Source: Mesostigma viride (taxonomy: Eukaryota; Streptophyta; Mesostigmatophyceae; Mesostigmatales; Mesostigmataceae). Taken from it: a stretch of 64,000 nt of DNA. The stretch's first letter is position 1. Each line of letters opens with the position of its first letter. The stretch covers positions 2,255,344 to 2,319,343 of the forward strand of contig RPFO01000079.1 of assembly GCA_009746045.1 (NCBI GenBank). The letters are read 5' to 3'. The notes under the pieces were generated by a model. The model worked only from the letters and a program-made list of their open reading frames with translations. It did not search any database and was not told the DNA's origin. The translations under genes were made by a program, and so were the position numbers. Shown in pieces: positions 35,501-47,500 of this stretch.

Positions 35501-38500
35501 TGCTACGCTGCGTTCCTTTCACGAATCCATCCCCTTGCGCCCATGTCCCCGGCTTGGTTTCCTCTTGGGCGGCATCAACAGGAGGTGGAACTGGAGACGG
35601 CGAGAGGTGCTGGGCAGCTGATGGCAGACAAGGTACGCACTATCGATAGGTCATGGAGCAACAGATGGGGTAGATGGTATGTGTGCGAAGCTGATGGAGG
35701 AGAAGTTTTGTGCCATCTTTCAGGCCATGGATTGGTCACAGCGCACAGGCCAGCCTACAACGATTGGCAAAACAGGCGTCTCTGTTAGGAAGTAACAGAG
35801 CAGGTGTCACCCGACGGTGTTGCTTCGCCTGCAGGGTGCTGCGTTAAATTTTTCTACTTGCATCCTGTTTTTGAAACTGTGTCCCCGCCCTACAGTCCAG
35901 TCTTCTTATCCGCCTTCCATCACCGTGTTGCAAAGCCATCAACCGCATAGCTGCTGGGTCATTTCTGCCATCTGGGCTTGCCTGAGGTTAAAGGGCCATG
36001 AGGAAGGGAAACTGGCCCCCAGTTGTGTCTTGGGCGAACAGGAGTTAAATCCATGGATTTGATGGGCTCTGCAATGCACCTGTATCACGGCAGTGTAAGC
36101 TACTATGGCCATGCGCCTTTCCATGGCTTGCACTCTACAACCCACAGCGTATCTCACATGGCATGGCAACATGCATGGCACTCATGTGCCATGGCATCGG
36201 TTGTTGCATGTAGTAACTTGTTTTCTACTCCCCTGTGTCGTGATTGCGTCTATGTGCTTGGGCCCTGCAGGCGGACGTTGCGGAGGCTGCGCGCCAAGAA
36301 GCTGAGAAACAGCTCAAGGTGGGGGAAGGGGGGGTGGGGGAGGGCGCGGTGGTGCCATGGTGGTCGTGTTGAGTGGGGACTGTAAATTTTAGGCCTTGAG
36401 GCTACAACATGCCATCGTCCGAGAAACAGGTCAACAGTGGGGGGCGTGGGAGGGGGACGTGAGAGGGAAGTATGTGGCACCCTGGTCGATGTGCGGCCAC
36501 GTACACGCAAGCTAGGATGGTGCTGTGGAAGCTACCGCTGTCTAGTGACAACACGGTCAGCATGATGGAGACAACACGGTCAACATCACGGAGACGCATG
36601 TGTGGACCGATGTGTGGAAACAATGTGTAAGGGTGACGTGGGAGAACAAGAACAAGGCGCGTGCGAACAAGAACAAGGCGTGCGGGAGAACAAGAACAAG
36701 TCATGTGAAAACAAGAACCAGGTGTGTGTGAGCATGTGTGAGATAACGGTGCCTGGGAACTGATGCGCGTGGGTACGATGTGAGCATGTGTGAGGGCAAT
36801 CAGGGGCCCACCCGAACTGTTCATCGCGTCTCTCCGTTTCCACGCACATGCCGGACTCTACACACATGTCCAGCATGAGCCTGGCATCCCACCCACTCTG
36901 CGCTGCACAAACATCCTCAATGCCCTCTGCCCTCCGTACGGTACCACGGACCAATGTTGCCTGTTGCCGATGTCCCCGGATGTGTGATTGGCGCGGCGGC
37001 GTCTCAGCTCCACACATGTCATCAACCCTGTCAGTCCTCAACGTTCTTTTCCTTCCCATTATTATGATGGCACCAACCGTTGCCAAGAACAGACGAATCC
37101 TGCCCCTGCAGGATTTATCTACCAAACACTACCAATGCATAGCCTACCCATCGGAGCCTACCCATGCCTGGTCTACCCATTTCTACACATCGGAGCCTAC
37201 CCATGCCTAGTCTACCCATTTCTACACATCGGAGCCTACCCATGCCTGGTCTACCCATTTCTACACATCGGAGCCTACCCATGCCTGGTCTACCCATTTC
37301 TACACATCGGAGCCTACCCATGCCTGGTCTACCCATTTCTACACATCGGAGCCTACCCATGCCTGGTCTACCCATTTCTACACATCGGAGCCTACCCATG
37401 CCTAGTCTACCCATTTCTACACATCGGAGCCTACCCATGCCTGGTCTACCCATTTCTACACATCGGAGCCTACCCATGCCTGGTCTACCCATTTCTACAC
37501 ATCGGAGCCTACCCATGCCTGGTCTACCCATTTCTACACATCGGAGCCTACCCATGCCTGGTCTACCCATTTCTACACATCGGAGCCTACCCATGCCTGG
37601 TCTACCCATTTCTACACATCGGAGCCTACCCATGCCTGGTCTACCCATTTCTACACATCGGAGCCTACCCATGCCTGGTCTACCCATTTCTACACATCGG
37701 AGCCTACCCATGCCTGGTCTACCCATTTCTACACATCGGAGCCTACCCATGCCTGGTCTACCCATTTCTACACATCGGAGCCTACCCATGCCTAGTCTAC
37801 CCATTTCTACTCATCGGAGCCTACCCATGCCTGGTCTACCAACGTCACTCATGTGCGCTGACTTGGTGGCTCGGCCTCCCGCGCACGCTTGCACCTACTG
37901 GGCTTGACACGGCCCGGCTCGCCAGGCGGTGCGGTGGGAGTGGGAGAACATGCGTCGACTGGACGACGCGCGCGCTGCGGAACAAGGGGAGGAGGCGCGG
38001 CGGCGCGAGGAAGCCTGGGCGCGGCGCGTGGAGGAATACGAACGCGTGCGGGAGCAGATGGCAAGTGGATGTGTTGGATGGTTATTTGTTAGATGGTAGG
38101 TCGATGTGTTGATTATTCAAGGCATCTGAGGGCCCTTGTGTGTGCGTGCGTGCGTACGTGCGTGCTTGCATGCGTGCGTGGGCTCCCGTATGTAATTCTG
38201 GCCATGCCTGGAGCATGGTGACGAGGGGAAGTAGGTGCGGGACTGAAGTGTATGCGGCGTGTGCACCACTTTCATGCACGTGCGTGTGCAGGCATGTGCA
38301 TGCCTTTGTGTGTGCATGTGTGTATGTATATGTGCTATTGTGTGTGCTTGTGCTTGTATGTATATGTGCTATTGTGTGTGCTTGTGCTTGCATGTATATG
38401 TGCTATTGTGTGTGTGCTTGTGCTTGTATGTAAATGTGCTATCGTGTGTGCTTGTGTGTGTGTATGCGCACCTCTGTGTGCTGGCGGGCGGGGTGCGGGG

Positions 38501-41500
38501 GTGGGGGTGCGGGGGAAGGCGTGCCTTATTTGCTCCCCCACCCCCTCCCCCTCTATGGTCTGTCTCTCTCTCTCTGTCTCTCTCTCACACACACGCGTGC
38601 GCGCGCATGCACGCACATCACGACAATGCCACCAAGGCATCGTGGGAGCATGGAGCGGTGCCAGCATACCACACTTCCGTGACAGCGGTGCCAGCATACC
38701 ATACTTCCGTGACAGCGGTGCCAGCATACCACACTTCCGTGACAGCGGTGCCAGCATTCCACACGTCCATGACAGCGGTGCCAGCATACCACACTTCCAT
38801 GACCAGGGGAATCTCATGGGGTCCACCACCCTTACTTTCATCCCAAGGGCCAACCCTGACACCATTTCCATCACCGGCTGCCATGGCTTACCTGGTTGCG
38901 GTAACCTGTGCTCATGGGTGCCTGCGCTGGAGAAAGTTGTTCTGGGCATGCCTGTCCACGAGATGCACCCATGGACGTTTCCTCCCTGATGTGCCGCGCC
39001 CCCCGCGCTCTGCCTTCCATTTTTTGTAAGAATTTCCACATACCATGAAAAAAAATCCCGCGCACCATGAATAATTCTCCCTATGTCGTTAAACACTTTT
39101 CATGTTCCGTCCAAGGTCGTGATGACGCAGGCTGTGCATGTTGCCCCCCTGCTTGCTGTGCTGGCAACCCCCTGCAGGCTGCCAAGGTGCAGGAGCTGAC
39201 CAACGCCCAACGCGCGGCCGAGGACGACCACTCCGCGGCGCTTGCACGTCTCGTGAGTGCATCGCTCGCTGTCTGCAGACGTAGTGGTTGGAGTGGTCGC
39301 TTGAATTTCGGGAACCTTTGGGGTTACCAATTCCTGCATGCGCATGTGCATGTGCCTTGGTTTTCCCCTTTCTTTGTTTTTTTTTCTTGGTGAACATTTT
39401 GTGTGCAACCATGCACATGCCACTTACTTCTTGTTATGCTTGGTCTTACTCTGTTATGCTCGGTGCATGCTTGTAGATGCCACTAAATGCCATGTGCCAT
39501 GCCACACGACATTGCTCATGCCATGCCACACGACATCCCACATGCCACGTGCCATCATACAATCACGTGTGTTATGGCAGGAGGCGCGGCACCGCGATGA
39601 GCTGGCGCTGCGTGACGAGCTGCGGCAGCGAGCGGAGACCGCGCTGGCCCAATCCGAGGACCAATCTCGCGCGAGGGTGGCCGCGCTCACGACCAAGGTG
39701 GGGCCCGAGCGTAGTGCTCATCCATATATGTGCGTGTGGGGCCCCCGGGTGTAGTTGCGCATGTGCACATGCTACGATGCATGTATTCATGGATGTGGGC
39801 ACTACACTTTGTAGTGTGTGTAGTACTAATATGTTCATGTATGGATGTGTAGCGCTACTAGACCACTGTGCATGCATGCGTGTGTGGCCCCTCTGTGTCT
39901 GCATACAGACATCCGTGTAACAACCAGCATGTGCTAATGAGGCAACAAGCAGGTAGGACTGAGACAGCATATTCCATCTGATTGCGTGCTTGCGATAGAA
40001 ATGCGACTGTTTCCAGAATGCTTGGTGTCCACCTTGTTACGCCTAGTTGCTGTAATGGCAGGTGCTTGCACGTTTCCTTACCAGCCCTTTTGCATGGCTC
40101 TCCCTGCGCAGACCACCAGCCCATATCAAATGTTTCATTTACCCGCTCAGCGCATCATGGATTGTCTTCCGGGTGTCAAGCGCTGGGTTATAAATGGCAT
40201 GAAGCTGACCGGCTTCCCATCGGTTCTGCTGGCATCGGCCGCAGGTGGAGGCGCTCGAGGGCGAGCTGTCTGCGGCTCGCCTCCAGCAGGAGCGGGCGCA
40301 AGAGGAGAGGGAGAGGAGGGAGAGGGAGGCCAGGGAGGCGCACGAGCTGGAGACACAGGTGTGGGATGATTGTGTGGGATGATTGGTTGGCTGTACTATT
40401 GTACAGGTAGTATATGGACTGAAGTTTATTGTTGTACTCGCATATCACCATGGAGAAGCAGGTGCGGGGTGTCCCTATCATAATATGAAGAAAAGGTGGG
40501 GGCCGTCACAGTGGAGAAACAGGTGTGGGGTATCACAATATGAGAAACATGTGTGTGATGACAGCGTTACTAGTTGTTGATCAAACCGCGTCACATGTTC
40601 ACAGAGCATCTCAATGGAAATCGCAGCATTGGCAAGGTTATCCATGATGATGCCTGTTTGGCTGTGAAATCCCACCACCAGGGAATGGTTGCCTTGCCTG
40701 ACGCAAAAATACAGGTGTCAGCGTAAGCGCAAGGCAGAACGCGAGCTGTGTTGCTGTGGGTGAGTGGGTTTAAACTGGCAAGGAGCAGTCAAGGTTATGG
40801 CAGGAAGCCGTCAATGGCGAGTTAAGACCAGGAGAAGGGAGCTTTGCATTGCTTAGTGGAAACCATGGCAAGCTGGCGTACTCCATGAACCCTTGAACTG
40901 CTAGCTACAACAAGTATCAACATGCCTCATATAGCATCAGTTGTTGAAGTCACAAAGTGTGAGGCCCTGCTGTTTCAGTCACAGTATTGACCAACCTTTT
41001 GGTTTGTCACAGTTTGTGGACGTAGCTAAGCTGTGGTGGGCTGGGAAGTGGGGAAATTGCGGGTTCTGGATTGGGTTCTGGATTGGTTTGGGTTTGGGCT
41101 TGGGTTTGAGGTGGAAAGGGTGGGAGGGGGGGAAAGGCGGGGGGGGGGGGCGGGGTGAGGGAAGAAGTGGAAGTGATCTAAGGTACAAAGGCATCTTGTG
41201 GTAACCCGTTTCGATGAGTCTATCTGTACTCTCTGCATCTGCCAAGCAACCTGCATGACTGTCGCGCCGTCCCACCCACATTTGGCTCCTGCATTGCCTT
41301 CATCCTTCTGCCCCCAGGAGTGGAAGCGGACGCTTTGTGAGAAAGAGGGCCAACTGCAGGGCGCCAACGAGCGGCTGCAGGACCTTCAGGTGGGGTGTAG
41401 GGCGTAGGGTCTAGGGTTAAGAGGTAGGTTACCATTTCTCGCGTTTTGGATATCTGTCGAAAATCATTGGTGGGTGGATGGGGTGCCCATTGCCATCCCG

Positions 41501-44500
41501 ACCAACATGGCAGGCTGTTGATATGGATGGTTGTCTGTGTTACGAATCCAATGAATGGAGTTTAATCTCTTTTCTTTTGTCCACTTCCTAGCATGGGGAA
41601 CGGGCATTAGACCCCCCCATTCCCTCAAACTGCTGACATCTGGCTAGCAAACGCAGCGTTCTACCAGCTGAGGCTGCTGCGACATAAATAATTCCTGTTG
41701 GGGGGGGGGGGGGGGGGGCCGGGGGGGGACGGGGGGGGCGGGGGGCGTGATGCAGCCGCACCTCTCGAGGACCCACCTGATCGCCAATTACCCTTACTAG
41801 GGGCCTCCTGTACTGATGATGTGTTGTCAACCTAAGCCTACGCCAAGCTACGCCAATGTCAGAGGATTAATTAGAAACATAACTCCGTTGGGAGTATATG
41901 TAGCACATATCCCGGAGAAGGGGCATATGGCTTTTAATACATTCTGGGCTACTTCCTGCAATGTCAGAGGATAGTGGGGGTATATAACAGCATCAATTAG
42001 TTGTTGCGTCCGCGGTCCATAGGGACCCTTGCCAATAGTGATGCCTGCAAAAGGCCACCCTTGGTGCCCATTTCCGCCCTACAAGAGGCCCCGCAGAGGC
42101 AGCTATGCCCGTTAGAATGGAGTTGTCTGGGCTGGGTAGATGCCGCAATTTGGATGTAATCTGAGGGTGGAGCTTACGTGACATTTCGATGTCTGGTCGA
42201 GCACTCGAACACAAGAGCTTGTGCCTTTCGCAGCCCTTTTGATGTCCCTCCAACGGCAACCCACGGTGTGCCCCTGGTTACCACCCCTGATTGTATATGG
42301 CCCAAAACAGGCTCTGGTGGCGGAGCGAAGTGAGGACGTCACCAAGTACAAGGTGAGCTATAAATAGAAAAAGGCAAGCAAGCAATAAGTGCAACAAGGG
42401 AGGACGTCACCAAGTACAAGGTGAGGTATAGATAGAGCAAGTGCAAGGCAAGCTATAAGTACAACAAGGGAGGACGTCACCAAGTACAAGGTGAGGTATA
42501 GATAGAGCAAGTGCAAGGCAAGCTATAAGTACAACAAGGGAGGACGTCACCAAGTACAAGGTGAGGTATAGATAGAGCAAGTGCAAGGCAAGCTATAAGT
42601 ACAACAAGGGAGGACGTCACCGAGTACAAGGTGAGTTATTAATAGAACAGTGAAACAACATTGGATAAACTGTCATAGCCCAGGTGTATCATCCTCCAGC
42701 CCCACAGGTAATGAATCTGCCAGCTAGGCCACTGTACACCAAGCAGGAAAGTGATGTCACAAATCTCCCTCGCCCATGCTGCAGGGGGGGCACATACACA
42801 GCTATGTCAATCAAAGGACTCAAAGACTACGCCAATCAAAGGACTCTGATCGAAGGGCTCTCCAGGACCAAACGCTTCCCTGCGTTGCCCATGGGATTAT
42901 TGGATTACCGTTTTTTGGCCACCAGCTTGATGGCATAGCCAGGGGCCCCCACATATGCCATCGGCCCCCACACGTCTTCACCCGGTTGTCTGCCTGACGT
43001 TTCTAAGATACAAATGCGGACGTTACAGTAGCATTGCTGCTAGTCCTCACGTACAGTGTGGGCATGCCCCTGATGCCTGCCCTGATGGCAAACACCTTGC
43101 TTATGAATGCCTTCACCATCCTCATGGATGCCCTCAAGCATGCTTATAAAACGTTCACACAGAACTTGTTGCTGGCGGAGTCGGAGCGCGCGGGCGTGCT
43201 GCAGCAGAAACTGGCCAAGTTCGAGGTGAGCCGCACGGATGACATGCGCTGGCACAAGGACGTGTCCAGCCATGGGGATGGCATATGCTGCCATGGGGGC
43301 GTGCTCTGCCATGGGGAAGTAGGTCACTGGGCATGGGAAGACGTGCGCCGCCATGGGGGTGTGGGGAGGTGAAGTGCCAGCGCCCACGCTGCTCCGGTGG
43401 GGCGACCTGGCATTTTAAGTTTGGCCCCACTGCTACTTCTGGCACCTGTTTGGCCGTAGAGGTCTGCCAACTGAGGTTCAGGAATTGGTGTTTGACAATA
43501 GAGGTTTGGTGATTGACGTCTGGCCATTCCTGTTTGACGGTAGAGGATGGGTGAATGAGGTTTTGACAATCAGTGTTTGGCAGTGAAGGTTTGGCGATTG
43601 ACATCTGCAATTCCTGTTTGGCCATTGAGGTTCTGCGATTGCAAGAAACGTGGGCTGTGGGCCCGGGCGTCGCTGCTTATGCCAGCGACAGTAGACACTT
43701 TTGGCAGGAAGAGCATGCAGCATGGCTAGCTGACAACACCCTCTGGGAATATGGGGCATGCACAACTTACTAAATAACTGCTCATGAGAGAAGCCATGCC
43801 TTCCAAACCCAAGTTGGCGCAAATGATTCTCATGCTCTAAAAAACCTTCAACCCACACAACCCTGTCTGCAGGGCCGTGAGGGTGCATACGCCAGCGGTA
43901 GCCTTCAGCCCGACCCGGTGGACAAGCTGCTGGTGTCCACACTGCAGCAGCAACGCGACGAGGCGCTCGCCCAGGCTGAGGACCTGCGGCGGGTGGTGGC
44001 GTCCCTGCAGGGGGAGATATGGAGCAAGGTGTGGGGGAGGGGGGGGTGGCGCGGGTGCCACACACGTCGAGAATACACAGTACAAATCAAAATCGCACAA
44101 AAATGACTAATATACATTATGCAGAAGAAAGCGTTAACAGAAATAACTTTGCTTTCTCATGCTGCGGAAGCTACATAGGCGTCCTGCCAGTGCAAAGCTT
44201 GTAAGGGAAACAGGGAGGGTTGGGCCTTTGCCCTCTTGCGGCTGCTGAGCATGGAATAAATGAGACGGGTATTCACATCATCACGTATGTGCGGTTGTGG
44301 GAGGCAAGCAGGCGGCGTTGCACGGCATGTACAGGGGCTGGCCTGCTGTGCATGCCAACATTTATCTGTTTTTGAATGACGATTATCATTATTGCCTGCC
44401 TGTCATCCCAATATCCTTATTTCCCCCCCCCCCCCTCCTCGCTCCCTTTCTGTGCAACATCAGCGGTGGGATGTTCTTCAGTGGCCTTTGCCGCCATTAG

Positions 44501-47500
44501 GAATCAGAACCCTCCCTCCTTCCCTCCCTCCCTCCCTCCCTCCCTCCCTCCCTCCCTCCCTCCCTCCCTCCCTCCCTCCTTCCCTCCTTCCCTCCCTCCC
44601 TCCCTCCCTCCCTCCCTCCCTCCCTCCCTCCCTCCCTCCCTCCCTCCCTCCCTCCCTCCCTCCCTCCTTCCCTCCCTCCCTCCCTCCCTCCCTCCCTCCC
44701 TCCCTCCCTCCCTCCCTCCCTCCCTCCCTCCCTCCCTCCCTCCCTCCCTCCCTCCCTCCCTCCCTCCCTCCCTCCCTCCCTCCCTCCCTCCCTCCCTCCC
44801 TCCCTCCCTCCCTCCCTCCCTCCCTCCCTCCCTCGCTCGCTCGCATTTTCCCTGGAATCGCTCACTCATCCACCTGACCAACCAACCAACCAACCAACCA
44901 ACCAACCAACCAACCAACCAACCAACCAACCAACCAACCAACCAACCAACCAACCAACCAACCAACCAACCAACCAACCAACCAACCAACCAACCAACCA
45001 ACCAACCAACCAACCAACCAACCAACCAACCAACCAACCAACCAACCAACCAACCAACCAACCACCAAACCTCTCATGCACTCGCTCCTTCCCTCCTTGC
45101 TGGCTCGCTTCCTCTCCCTCTGGGCACCTGGCATGCCCGTGGGGGTTGCAGATGCGGCAGCAGCAGCAGCAGCAGCAGCAGCAGCTACAGATGCGCCAAC
45201 GGCGCCAGCAGCAGCAACAACAGCAACAACAGGGGCAACAGGGGCAACAGGGGCAACAGGGGCAACAGAATAGGGAAACGAGAGGAACAAGACGTCTCCC
45301 AGGCCAGTCAGACGCTGGACCTTCCACGCACGCCGATTCTATCCTGGATGACAGCAAACAAGCCTCTGATGACGATGGCAAGGCCACCCCTGGCTCGGAT
45401 GGTGCGGACTCTGGCTCGTCAGGGAGCCGACAGAGCCTCCGAGACCCGCCCGCCTCGCTCGCCAAGGAAGACGGATCCAATCACCAAGCAAACAGGGACG
45501 CACCCGTGGATGATGCCACACTCAACCCCGAGACCAACCAGGGGCAGGCCAGGGCGAGAGCGGAGGCGACCGCAGAAGCGGGCAGGGAAGGGATCGAATC
45601 CCCAAACAAGTCGCCCCGCGCATCCTCGCAACCGCCCTCGCATGGAATCAATGGCATCCGACCGCCCAGGATCCGCCTCCCGCTCCCCTCCCCTGCTTAT
45701 GCTGACCCAGGCTCCGCCGGTCAAGGGTTCCCCAGGACGCTAGGGGGCGCGTCCTCGGACCGGGGCAGCGCCGCGTCGTCCCCCCTGCAGGTGCTCAGCC
45801 CGCTACCTGAATTGAACCTGTTCTCCCCCACGCTCAAGTCGCCCGCTTTCGCCGCCCGATGGGACCCCACAAGGACTGGTAAGGGGCGAGGGCTTGGAAA
45901 ATGTAGGACTAGTTGTTCCTTTTCCTGTCACGCTTCTCCTTCTTAAGGGCACTCGTAGGGGCGCTGTTAGGGCCATTATTAGGGACTAGTTGTTCCTTTT
46001 CCTGTCACGCTTCTCCTTCTTAAGGGCACTCGTAGGGGCGCTGTTAGGGCCACTGTTAGGGCCACTGTTAGGGCCACTGTTAGGGGCATTATTAGGGGCA
46101 TTATTAGGGCCACGGTTAGGGCCACTGTTCGGTGCACTGCTAGGTGCACTGTTGGCGGTACTGTTAGGGGCCTGTCCTCTAGAGAGGGGAAGGGGGCACT
46201 AACATTTTAGTTCGGGGGCGTTTATTCCCCTCGGCAGCGCCCACGTCATGTGCCCTTTTTAACGCCTGCATAGCACGGCGGTGTCATCACGGTGCGAGTC
46301 AGATGAAATCATTAACAGCGATTCGCCAAATGCTTCCGCAGCGCCGGGGTAATGTGCACGGTTGGCGTATGGTACCATTCGGCATTCGGTGTGTAGTGCA
46401 GCGACAACGTTAGAAAGCGCTGTGGCCGTGGTAATCACAAATAGAATATCATATGTTTGCATGGAATTGGCAGGATTAATACTATTGTAAGCGCGTGGGG
46501 CATGTGTGGCCAAGCGGCATTAGCAACCCACGGCCAACCATGTCCTGCAAATGTCCGATCCCAACGATTCCTCAAAACCTAGTCCCCAGCAAGGCACGGT
46601 TAATTAACTGTTTGGCCCATGGCTCCCACTGGTTTTCCACGTGCCTGGCTATCGCACCGTTATTAGCACCACTCCTGGTTACATCGCTGGTGCTGCATCG
46701 CACAGACTTGTATCGGCGTTCTACCTGGGAAGGTTGCGTATGACAGTGGGTGCATGCGCATGCCCACTAGCGCGTACAAGACGGTCGAGGGAGCAGGTCA
46801 TAGCAAGGGGAGGGGGAGGGGAGGGGGAGGGGGAGGGGAGGGGGAGGGGAGGGGGAGGGGAGGGGAGGGAAGGGGAGGGGAGGGGAGGGGAGGGGGAGGG
46901 GAGGGGGAGGGGAGGGGAGGGGAGGGGAGGGGAGGGGAGGGGAGGGGAGGGGAGGGGAGGGGAGGGGAGGGGGAGGGAGGGGGAGGGGAGGGGGAGGGGA
47001 GGGGAGGGGAGGGGAGGGGAGGGGAGGGAGGGGGAGGGGAGGGGGAGGAGGGGGGAGGGGAGGGAGGGAGGGGGGGAGGGAGGGGAGGGGGAGGGGAGGG
47101 GAGGGAGGGAGGGGAGGGGAGGGGAGGGGAGGGAGGGGAGGGGAGGGGAGGGAGGGAGGGGAGGGGAGGGAGGGGAGGGGAGGGGAGGGGGAGGGGAGGG
47201 GAGGGGAGGGGAGGGGAGGGGAGGGAGGGGAGGGGAGGGAGGGGAGGGGAGGGAGAGGAGGGGAGGGAGGGGAGGGGAGGGAGGGGAGGGGAGGGGAGGG
47301 GAGGGGAGGGGAGGGGAGGGGGGGGGAGGGGAGGGGGGGAGGGGGAGGGGGAGGGGACGGGAGGGGAGGGGAGGGGGGCGGGAAAGGCTTATAGTGTGGG
47401 TAGGGTGATGCCTCGAGCCACGGACAAGAAATCGGCCACAGACTAGGGCTTAGCAAGTGTGGAGCATGATGACGCACATGGTTAAGGCTAGTGAGGGCCA

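Noticed and set aside
36988-38112. 374-codon frame with repeated [13 protein letters not shown] that resembles a membrane protein
   Set aside because: It is a 39-bp minisatellite in intron 10. The hydrophobic pattern comes from the repeat, and the true exon 11 lies at its end in another frame.
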